46,314 bases of DNA from Geodermatophilaceae bacterium (GTDB taxonomy: Bacteria > Actinomycetota > Actinomycetes > Mycobacteriales > Geodermatophilaceae), in contig JACCTY010000074.1 of assembly GCA_013812145.1 (NCBI GenBank), positions 1-46,314 on the forward strand, written 5' to 3'. Below, in pieces: positions 1-6,680 of this stretch (position 1 is its first letter; the number at the start of each line of letters is the position of its first letter). The position numbers were made by a program, and so were the translations under genes. The notes under the pieces were generated by a model. It was not told the origin of the DNA, searched no databases, and saw only the letters and a program-made list of their open reading frames with translations.

Positions 1-237
1 GTCGAACAGCGGTCGGGGATGGACCGGGGACAGGAACACCACGTCGGCCCAGGTGCAGCCCAACGGCGGGACGGCCTGCTCGAGCGCCTCGGGGTATGCG
101 GTGTGCTTGGCCGCGTGATGGGCATGGAGGTCCGGATGCGCACCTCGCAACCTGCCCATCGGCAGCAGCGCGTCGCCGCGAGGCGGCGAGCCGGGTCGGT
201 GGTAGAGGGTACCTGCGACAGGAGAGTTGTTGACCAT
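1..237 (-). CDS. Hypothetical protein, N-terminal part, runs off the left edge
   Basis: An open frame on the minus strand starts at an ATG at 237 and reads 79 codons to the window edge with no stop. The peptide begins MVNNSPVAGTLYHRPG and contains PLGCTWADVVFLSPVHP. The composition looks like a real protein rather than a shadow: mixed hydrophobic core, few Arg runs. I do not recognise a family. A hairpin followed by TTTT sits only 7 nt upstream of this ATG, where a ribosome binding site should be, so the start is uncertain. The gene could be translated from a leaderless message or be a remnant. Function unknown. Confidence 0.5.
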   Translation of the reverse strand, partial: MVNNSPVAGTLYHRPGSPPRGDALLPMGRLRGAHPDLHAHHAAKHTAYPEALEQAVPPLGCTWADVVFLSPVHPRPLFD

Positions 238-244
238 GACAAAA

Positions 245-271
245 GCCTCGACTGCCGTGGCAGGTCGAGGC
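245..271 (-). terminator. Stem-loop followed by a T run (intrinsic-terminator-like)
   Basis: On the minus strand GCCTCGAC pairs with GTCGAGGC, and an inner TGCC/GGCA stem continues it (about 12 bp with one bulged base). The minus-strand text then reads TTTTGTC. This fits a terminator for minus-strand transcripts coming from the gene at 822-1583. The alternative is an attenuator or operator for the gene starting at 237. Confidence 0.45.
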
Positions 272-347
272 TCGAAGTCCAAGTCTAGCGGCGCCTTTGG
301 CCCGAAGGTCTCCGCAGGTATCTGCCCACATCCATATGCTCGTCCGC

Positions 348-690
348 ATGCGGGAGTGCGCTCAACCTCGACGACGACTTTGTGCGTCGCGCCAAGCAGA
401 CAGCCGCTGCGGAGGGCCGCACCCTGACGAGTCTGATCGAGGAGGGCCTGCGGGCCAGGCTGTCCAGGCCGAGCGGACCGACCCGCCGGCGTGCGGCTAC
501 CGACCTTCGGTGGGGACGGTCCAGCCGATGGCGTCGACCTGGCGGACCTCGGCCAGATCAAGGAGATTTTCACCACGAACAAGGACGCGGCATACCGCTC
601 AGGCACCAGCGGTTCGAGCCCTGAGGCCAGCTTTCGGCTTGGGTGAGTTCGTCCTCAGCGGCTTCGTGTGTGTGGTGACCCACCCCCGCG
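348..690 (+). pseudogene. Remnant of a VapB-VapC toxin-antitoxin pair
   Basis: Three reading frames together rebuild a damaged VapBC locus. From 361 the frame reads LNLDDDFVRRAKQTAAAEG and RTLTSLIEEGLRARL, a typical VapB ribbon-helix-helix antitoxin. The expected ATG at 348 is out of frame with it. At about 490 the frame shifts to give VRLPTFGGDG and ADGVDLADLGQI, a VapB C-terminal tail. From 633 another frame reads FGLGEFVLSGFVCVVTHPR, the middle of a PIN-domain VapC. The VapC start and its first catalytic Asp region are missing, so a deletion joined the VapB tail to mid-VapC. Nothing functional is expected. Confidence 0.65.
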
Positions 691-821
691 CCCACCTGAG
701 TTGGTGGCGAGGAGGGGGGATCGTCAGGGTCGTCTGGGAAGAGAGTTGACATAATGTTTCTTATCGGCGCTACCGCGCACGAGGGTCGCACCTGTCGCAG
801 CCTTTCCCGTCCGAGGCCCTT

Positions 822-1583
822 CTAGCAGTTCTGCGCCGGCGGCGTAGTGCACACGCACGCCTTGTTGCCGTCCTGGTCGGCGATCACCGTGTAGGACGGC
901 GCCTGGCTGTCATCGACGACGATCCCACCCGCGGTGACGGCGGCGCCGATCCGCGGCTCGGCCACCTCGGGCGGAACCCAGACGTCGACGTGGAACCGCT
1001 GGCGCGGGGTCTCGTGCTCGTCGGTGTCCTGGAACCACGGGATCGGTACCCGTCCGGTGGCGTCCCGGACGTCGTCGCCGATGGTCCCGCGGCCCCGGGC
1101 CTCGGTGCTGCCGGTCAGCAGGGCCGCCCACACCGGGGCGATTGTTGCGGCGTGCGCCGTGTCGAGGGCAAGCTCGATCGTGGTGATAGACGCCGGGTCG
1201 GCGTCGACCGCCTGCTCGGCGGCGATCTCGGTGATCCGCCGCGCGAGGTCCACGTCTCGCTGGGTCACCCAATCCACAACGTGCTCGGTGCCCTGGTCGT
1301 CGCGGTAAACGGCGTCGTCGCTGAGCAGCTTGAGATCGACGTAGCCGTCGCCCATCGTCACGCGCGGGTGGTGGCCGAGCGCGTCACCCGCCTCGCCCAC
1401 TGCGGCGAGGAACCGGACGCCGGTGCCGAAGTCACCGACCACGTAGCGCGCATGTAGCCCCTGACCCAGCTTGCGCCAGCCCGTCAGGTTCGCCTCGGCA
1501 ATCTCGTCGCCCGTCAGCATGTCCATAGGCGGGACCGTAACCCGGGTCCCGGACGCTCGGCGTCCGGAATCTGACGTCGACAT
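822..1583 (-). CDS. 4a-hydroxytetrahydrobiopterin dehydratase-like protein fused to a VOC (glyoxalase-like) domain
   Basis: 253 aa from the ATG at 1583. This start is preferred over upstream codons because a strong AGAGGAGGAG ribosome binding site sits just before it. Residues about 20-125 resemble pterin-4a-carbinolamine dehydratase (PCD/DCoH), including the conserved HHP at residues 71-73. Residues about 130-250 (ITTIELALDTAHAATIAPVW to the end) resemble a glyoxalase-like VOC domain. Two-domain proteins of this type occur in actinobacteria. The PCD half normally dehydrates 4a-hydroxytetrahydropterin, but no aromatic hydroxylase is nearby, so the physiological substrate is unknown. The frame is intact, unlike most neighbours in this part of the window. 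Confidence 0.72.
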   Translation of the reverse strand: MSTSDSGRRASGTRVTVPPMDMLTGDEIAEANLTGWRKLGQGLHARYVVGDFGTGVRFLAAVGEAGDALGHHPRVTMGDGYVDLKLLSDDAVYRDDQGTEHVVDWVTQRDVDLARRITEIAAEQAVDADPASITTIELALDTAHAATIAPVWAALLTGSTEARGRGTIGDDVRDATGRVPIPWFQDTDEHETPRQRFHVDVWVPPEVAEPRIGAAVTAGGIVVDDSQAPSYTVIADQDGNKACVCTTPPAQNC

Positions 1584-1977
1584 CAAGGACTCCTCCTCTC
1601 GTCGGTCACCGGCCATCTCGGCTCGCAGCCCTCGACCACCGGTCGTGGAGCGCGTCATTCCAGGCCACCCGACGACGGCGCCCGTGGATTCCGTTGGCCC
1701 AAGGCCGTCGATGCGGGAGGACCGACACGGGTCTCACGGGGGTGGCGCCTGTCCCCGCCCGACGCGACCACTCGGGGCCTCCGCGGCCCGCGTGCCCTTA
1801 CACGGTTCGACGCCCACACCAGGCTGCTGTCGGGTTGACGGCTGCGGGGATGCTGTCGACGCGCAACATCCGCATCTGCCGCGAGTCGAGCGTGCGGCGG
1901 GGCCCCCGACGGTAGGCGCAGCCGTCGAAGGTGGATCGTGCGCCGGGTCAGCACGCACCGGGAGCGTCGGGCCAGAG
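1584..1977. other. Gene-free stretch
   Basis: About 390 bases between the PCD-VOC gene and the end of the WYL pseudogene. I read both strands and found no convincing protein, tRNA or strong hairpin. All open frames here are short, Arg/Pro/Gly-rich shadows. Confidence 0.5.
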
Positions 1978-3014
1978 TCAGGGAGTTCCTGTCGGGGTCG
2001 GGAGGGCTGTCGCGTCGTCGACGTCGTGTTGCCCGGCTGAGGACGGGACCGTACGGCTTGCAGCGGCGAAGCGTGTGGCGAGCGTGCGCAGCGTGGTGCT
2101 GAGCTCGGGCGGTGCCACCACTGTGAAGTCCGCGCCGATCAGCCCGAGGGCCGTCGCTGCCCAGGCGAAGTCGTCGACGTCCAGCCGCACCCTGCACCGT
2201 CCCTCCTCCTCGTCCTCCACCGACAGCCACCAGCTCACGCGTCGGCGGACCTCGGCGGCCGGTGCAGCGAACACTGCCTCGACCCGGTAGCCCTCGGACC
2301 CCCCGCTGATTTCGCTCGCGGACGAACGCCGCCGCGTCGTCCGCCGGCAGTCGCCGCGGCGCGAACCTGCCGCCGGCGGCGCGCGGCCCGGTCACCCGGT
2401 CGAGCCGGAACACGCGCCAGTCGCCCCGTGCGGGGTCCCAGGCAACCAGGTACCAGCGCCGTCCCAGGGGCACCAGGCGGAACGGTTCGACGCAACGGTC
2501 GGTCCGGGTTCCGTCGGCGGAGGTGTAGCCGAACTCGAGCCGCTCGCTGTCACGGCAGGCCATGGCGACGACGGTGAGCACCTCGGGCTCGACGCCGTCC
2601 TCGGCGCGGGGAGCGCCACCCCCGGAGCCGGGCACCGTCACCGTGCGCAGCGCGTTCATCCGTCGCCGCAGCCGGACGGGCATCACTGGGATGACCTTCG
2701 CCAGCGCCCGCACCGACGGCTCGGCCAATCCGGCCACTCCGGTCGAGGCAGCCGCGGACAGTCCGACGGCGAGCGCGACCGCCTCGTCGTCGTCGAGCAC
2801 CAGCGGCGGCAGCGACGCCCCGGGCGCCGGTGCGTACCCGCCGTCCACGCCGCGCTGCGCCTGGACCGGGTAGCCCAACTCGCGCAACCTCTCGATGTCG
2901 CGGCGCAGCGTGCGGACCGAGACTCCGAGGCGCTCGGCGAGGTCGTCGCCGGCCCAGTGCCGGCGCGACTGCAGCAGCGACAGCAGGCGGAGGGTGCGGG
3001 CTGGTCGCGGCCAT
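1978..3014 (-). pseudogene. WYL-domain helix-turn-helix regulator (YafY type), broken by two frameshifts
   Basis: The pieces rebuild a roughly 330-aa WYL regulator. The N-terminal HTH reads ARTLRLLSLLQSRRHWAGDD and AERLGVSVRTLRRDIERLRE in a frame beginning at 3001. The only plausible ATG (3014, MAATS) is one base out of frame with it. The frame then continues through the WYL core (FRLVPLGRRWYLVAWDP) to about 2305. There a G-rich run shifts the frame, and the C-terminal part continues as SEGYRVEAVFAAPAAEVRRR down to a stop at 1978. Such regulators usually sit divergent from a VOC protein they control, exactly as here. The second lesion is in a homopolymer, so sequencing error is possible for that one. 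Confidence 0.72.
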
Positions 3015-3136
3015 GCCCGGCAGTACCTCGGGATTGCGGTCAGGAAGTGGCATCTATGGGCCCTAGCGTCGCTGGTGCGAGACGACGAGGCAAGAGCCCA
3101 TCGCGCTCAACCCACCACCGAGGCAAGGAGCCAGCC

Positions 3137-3561
3137 ATGACCGTCAGCACCACGACCCACCTGAACTTTCGCGGCGACGCCCGCGCGGCGCTCGAGTTCT
3201 ACCAGTCCGGGTTCGGTGGCGAGATCGCCCTCGTCAGCTACCAGGACGCTCACAACGTGCAGGACCCGTCCGAGGCGGACCAGATCATGTGGGGTCAGGT
3301 CGTCGGCGACGCGGCTTCCACGTGATGGCCTACGACGTCCCGGTCCGCATGGCATGGGAGCAGGGCCAGAACTCGTTCTTCGTCTCGGTCCGCAGCACGT
3401 CGACCGACGAGATCACGTCCTACTGGAAGGGCCTGTCCGAGGGCGCGACGATCGTCCAGGACCTTGCTCCTGCCGGCTGGGCTCCTCTCTAAGGGATGCT
3501 CCGGGACCGGTTCGGTGTGGTCTGGGTTCTGGACGTCATCGCCGACTACAGCGCCTCCTGA
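3137..3561 (+). pseudogene. PhnB-like VOC family protein, frameshift plus premature stop
   Basis: The start at 3137 has an AAGGAG site 6 nt upstream. The protein opens MTVSTTTHLNFRGDARAALE and follows the PhnB-like VOC pattern. At about 3311 one base is missing: the frame for GFHVMAYDVPVRMAWEQGQN is shifted. At 3490-3492 a TAA stands where the family has Tyr (TAC), and the same frame then continues GMLRDRFGVVWVLDVIADYS to a stop at 3559-3561. It was divergently paired with the WYL regulator, and both members of the pair are damaged. Members of this family are small metal-binding or cofactor-binding proteins; the substrate is unknown. Confidence 0.75.
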
Positions 3562-3920
3562 CAGGGACGGCGGGCGCGAGATGACCACGCGACCTCGCGT
3601 CCGCCACCCCTGCACTATCACGACGACACAGCCGCGTGCGGCGTCGCCCTTCTCTTGGGCAAGGCGTACGCGATCGCTCCGCTACTAGCAGTGCCTGCTT
3701 GCTCGTGGCAAGCCTCACCGGCGTGATCCTGGTACCCATCAGGTGCAGTCAGCGGCACTCCAGCAGTCAGTGACCGCTCTGACGGCCCCTCGCCGGCGCC
3801 ACAAGGCCAAACGCCGGGACGCTGAACCGGTCTTCAGCGACGAGGGAGTCCGGGCCGGTGGTCCGGTGGTAGCGGCGAGAAACCTAGTCAGGGGTGTTCG
3901 CTGAGTCGCAGCCTGGCGGG
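3562..3920. other. Gene-free stretch
   Basis: About 360 bases between the VOC pseudogene and the recombinase stub. I saw no recognisable protein, RNA gene or repeat on either strand. Confidence 0.45.
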
Positions 3921-4169
3921 ATGACCTCCTTTCTCTCGCCGACTGGGTTCGGCAAGCCGTTCCCGTCCACCGATCCGCGGTTGTCGTTGGCCATCGCGGC
4001 CTACCTGTCCCGGTTCAAGGGCCAGTCGCGGCTGCACACCGACTCCGATCTGCGGGTCTTCCTCGGTTGGTGCGCCGTGAAGGATCTCGACCCGCTCGCG
4101 GCGCAGCGGCGGGGCCTGGAGTTGTACGTGCGGTGGCTGCAAGAGATCCGCCGGTACAAGCCGTCGACT
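3921..4169 (+). pseudogene. N-terminal stub of a tyrosine recombinase / phage-type integrase
   Basis: From the ATG at 3921 the frame reads about 83 residues, including AIAAYLSRFKGQSRLHTDSD, RVFLGWCAVKDLDPLAAQRR and LYVRWLQEIRRYKPST. This is the SAM-like core-binding domain found at the N-terminus of XerC/D-type recombinases. After RYKPST the expected continuation is lost. The frame stays open to 4445 but with unrelated, Cys/Arg-rich sequence, and no catalytic R-H-R-Y region follows. The gene is therefore a truncated relic of a mobile element and cannot be active. Confidence 0.7.
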
Positions 4170-4243
4170 GCGTGTGCGCCGCGTGCTGTACCTGCGAACG
4201 GGACTCGGTGGTTGCGGGCGCGCCGGTTGTCCAGGAGACCCTG

Positions 4244-4298
4244 TGTACTCCACAGACGACTTATCTGTGTCAGACAGAAGCTGTCGTCCACTGGTACA
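4244..4298. repeat. Imperfect inverted repeat just after the recombinase stub
   Basis: The left arm (4244-4260, ending ACAGACGAC) is roughly the reverse complement of the right arm (4283-4298, GTCGTCCACTGGTACA). A smaller TCTG/CAGA stem lies between. It lies where homology to the recombinase has ended and may be a recombination site or element end. Confidence 0.3.
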
Positions 4299-4441
4299 GA
4301 TCGGTTGCTGAGCCCGAGCTTAAGACGGCCTGTCATGCCCGTCGGGCGCGTTCGGGCCGGCTGGCTAAACGGATCTTGCCCGTGCCAGTCCGACGGTGCT
4401 CGCGAATGGCGCGTCCCGCGTCAGGTGATGGCGACCGGTGT

Positions 4442-5593
4442 TTAGTGCTGGAGGAAGAAGCGCACCATCGCGGCCGAGGCGTCGGGGCCGAGCTGGTCGG
4501 TGTAGGACCCCAGCGGGTTGCCGCCGGACCAGGCGTGCGCGCCGCCGTGAACGGTCCACTGCTCGGCTACGACTCTGCCGTCGGCGCCGCGGTGCACGCT
4601 GCGGCTGTAGGGATGGCCGCCGGTGGTTCCGCTGTGCGTCGTCGTCGTCTCCCGCAAGGCCGTACCGCCGCCGGTGGCCGCGCCCGCCACTGTGACGAGG
4701 GAGGCGATGATCCTGTCGGCGTTGACGGGCGCGACGGTGGTGTCGCGGTCGCCGTGGAAGACGATCAGCGGCACCTCGCCGGCGGAGCTCGGCGCGCCGC
4801 CGTTGCGCATTGCGGTGTACGCCGAGGGGACGTCGTGCGCGGCCCGGTACGCGAGCCCGCTGTGCACGCCGGCGGCGGCGTACAGGTCCGGATAGGTCGA
4901 GGCCATGACGGCGGCCATCGCACCCCCGGCGGACAGCCCCGCGACGAACACCCGCGTCGGGTCAACGGCGTACGCGCCCATGACCTGGCGGGTGATTCCC
5001 GCGATGATGGCCGGCTCGCCAGCGTCCCGCCGCTGATCGCCGGGCCGGAACCAGTTCCAGTAGCGGCCGTTGTTCGCCGCCCGCGACTGCTCCGGATAGG
5101 CGACGAGGAACGTGTGCTGCTCGGCGAGATCGTTCATCCGCGTACCGGCGGCGAAGTCAGTGGCATCCTGCGTGCCGCCGTGGAGCATGACGACGAGCGG
5201 CACCGGCTCGTCGGCGTAACCCGTGGGGATGTGGAGGTCATACGTCCGCGACCCGGCCGCGTCGGTGTGGCGGAGATGGCGGATCTCACCGCCCGGCGCG
5301 CTGACCGCGGCCACCGCGCCAGCGCTGGCGCCGGAGGACCGCAGCAGGTTCCTGCCCAGCAGCCCAGCGGGCAGCCGGGTATGCGGCCGGCCGAGCACGC
5401 CGCCGGCCCGAGGAAAGCGACTGGCGTCGACATCTCGGTCGCGACGAACGATTCCGCTCTGCGCCGGCTGTGCCGCCGCCGCGGTGGGCGACGCGCCGAG
5501 ATTTCGCTGCAGCAGGGCACTCGCCTCCGCCAGCCGGCCCTCGCGGGTGAGCCGTAGCGCCTCGGCCATGTGGGCGTGTCTGTGCTCAGTCAT
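4442..5593 (-). CDS. PHB depolymerase / esterase family protein
   Basis: 383 aa from the ATG at 5593, preceded by GGGGAGGA at good spacing. The first ~35 residues ([20 protein letters not shown]) match the short helical leader seen in this esterase family, followed by a low-complexity linker. The alpha/beta-hydrolase domain begins near residue 105. It shows an oxyanion LHGG motif (137-140), the nucleophile box GLSAGG with Ser221, a likely acid Asp in HGDRD (282-284) and a likely His353 in GGAHAWSGG. The reaction is hydrolysis of polyhydroxyalkanoate or related esters. I see no clear secretion signal, so an intracellular or short-ester substrate is possible. The gene lies 77 nt downstream of the ribbon-helix-helix gene, probably in the same transcript. 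Confidence 0.85.
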   Translation of the reverse strand: MTEHRHAHMAEALRLTREGRLAEASALLQRNLGASPTAAAAQPAQSGIVRRDRDVDASRFPRAGGVLGRPHTRLPAGLLGRNLLRSSGASAGAVAAVSAPGGEIRHLRHTDAAGSRTYDLHIPTGYADEPVPLVVMLHGGTQDATDFAAGTRMNDLAEQHTFLVAYPEQSRAANNGRYWNWFRPGDQRRDAGEPAIIAGITRQVMGAYAVDPTRVFVAGLSAGGAMAAVMASTYPDLYAAAGVHSGLAYRAAHDVPSAYTAMRNGGAPSSAGEVPLIVFHGDRDTTVAPVNADRIIASLVTVAGAATGGGTALRETTTTHSGTTGGHPYSRSVHRGADGRVVAEQWTVHGGAHAWSGGNPLGSYTDQLGPDASAAMVRFFLQH

Positions 5594-5670
5594 GCTCGGG
5601 TCCTCCCCGTTGTTGTTGTGACCCCCGGCGCCGACCCGTGTCGAGACGTGCCGCTGCTCTCCCCTTCTGA

Positions 5671-6066
5671 TCACACCGTTCTTGGTGCCAGGGCTGCCTT
5701 GACCTCCCGCGGCGCCCGGAAGGCCCCGAGGACCTCCACGGACGCGATCGTTGCCAGCGCCAGCGCGGGGGAGACGTCGTCAGCCAGCGTCGCGAGCCCC
5801 AGCACGCGGAGTTCCACCATGCCACCCGTAGCGCGGAGCTCCTCGAGCTCGCGGCGGCCGTAGTGCTGGGTGCCGAGGGTGAGCGTGCGGCGTGCGACGG
5901 TCTGGTCCACAACACCGGACCGCGTCTCGAGCTGGCGACGGATCGCCGTACGGATGAAGTCCGTGCGGTTGGCGTAGAAACCTTCGTCCACGAGCAGGTC
6001 GATCTGACCAAGATCGACGAGTCCGACATTGATCGTGATCTTCTCGCTCTTGTCGACCTCGGCCAT
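5671..6066 (-). CDS. Ribbon-helix-helix (CopG-like) DNA-binding protein
   Basis: 131 aa from the ATG at 6066, with GGGAGGT upstream. The first ~50 residues ([20 protein letters not shown] then [20 protein letters not shown]) form a clear beta-alpha-alpha RHH domain. The C-terminal half ends [18 protein letters not shown] and is probably a ligand or oligomerisation part. It directly precedes the PHB-depolymerase gene and follows a perfect 18-bp palindrome 45 nt upstream of its start. It is therefore a good candidate for an autoregulated repressor of this small operon, and perhaps of the divergent VOC gene. The regulatory role is inferred. Confidence 0.78.
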   Translation of the reverse strand: MAEVDKSEKITINVGLVDLGQIDLLVDEGFYANRTDFIRTAIRRQLETRSGVVDQTVARRTLTLGTQHYGRRELEELRATGGMVELRVLGLATLADDVSPALALATIASVEVLGAFRAPREVKAALAPRTV

Positions 6067-6110
6067 GCCACCTCCCGTGCACCAGCCAGGCTCTGCGGGA
6101 CCATCCTGAC

Positions 6111-6128
6111 ACCATCCCATGGGATGGT
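6111..6128. promoter_or_regulatory. Perfect 18-bp palindrome, probable operator
   Basis: ACCATCCCATGGGATGGT is a perfect dyad. A further ACCATCC half-site lies at 6100-6106. The site lies between the divergent RHH gene (start 6066) and VOC gene (start 6200), a typical position for an autoregulatory operator. Binding by the RHH protein is inferred. Confidence 0.55.
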
Positions 6129-6199
6129 CAAGCGCTGTCCGCTGCCGACGCCCGGCTAGTCTGCGGGGACTGACCCTTGTCTCGAGCAAGGAGCATCTG

Positions 6200-6613
6200 G
6201 TGGCCTCCCGACTCAACCCGTACATCAGCTTCACCGGCAACGCGCGGCAAGCCATGGAGTTCTACCGGAGCGTGTTCGGCGGCACCTTGTCGCTGAACAC
6301 CTTCGGTGAATTCGGCGCGCAGGACTCCCCGGACGCCGACAAGATCATGCACGGCATGCTCGAGACCGACAGCGGATTCACGCTGATGGGCGCCGACAGC
6401 CCGGCGGGGACAGAACTCAACCCCGGAGACAACGTCGCAGTGAGCCTGAGCGGGGACGACAACGACGAGCTGCGCGGCTACTGGGAGAAGCTGTCCGACG
6501 GCGGCAATGTGTCGGTCCCCCTGGAGAAGCAGATGTGGGGCGATGAGTTCGGCATGTGCGTGGACCAGTTCGGCATCGGGTGGCTGGTCAACATCGGCCA
6601 GCCGCAGGCCTGA
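6200..6613 (+). CDS. PhnB-like VOC family protein
   Basis: 137 aa. The GTG at 6200 has AAGGAG 6 nt upstream and gives the N-terminus MASRLNPYISFTGNARQAME, typical of PhnB-like VOC proteins (FYRSVFGG follows). The C-terminus has DEFGMCVDQFGIGWLVNI, the usual ending. Members are small glyoxalase-fold proteins; the reaction here is unknown. It is the same family as the pseudogene at 3137-3561 but intact. It is divergent from the RHH gene across the palindrome at 6111-6128, which may control it. Confidence 0.82.
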   Translation: MASRLNPYISFTGNARQAMEFYRSVFGGTLSLNTFGEFGAQDSPDADKIMHGMLETDSGFTLMGADSPAGTELNPGDNVAVSLSGDDNDELRGYWEKLSDGGNVSVPLEKQMWGDEFGMCVDQFGIGWLVNIGQPQA

Positions 6614-6680
6614 TCCGCCCAGCGCCAGCGGGCTTGGTGAGCGCCATGGAGCGCATGTCCACGGACGTCAGCGAGAGCCC

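Noticed and set aside
600-630. GGTTCGAGCCC, like a tRNA T arm
   Set aside because: No acceptor or anticodon stem can be formed around it; it lies inside the VapB tail.
746-764. AT-rich TTGACATAATGTTTCTTAT resembling a promoter
   Set aside because: No gene follows on the plus strand and the -35/-10 spacing is wrong. It may be a recombination scar next to the vapBC remnant, but nothing supports that.
4067-5557. 496-codon plus-strand frame
   Set aside because: Antisense to the PHB-depolymerase gene, low-complexity Arg/Gly/Val product.
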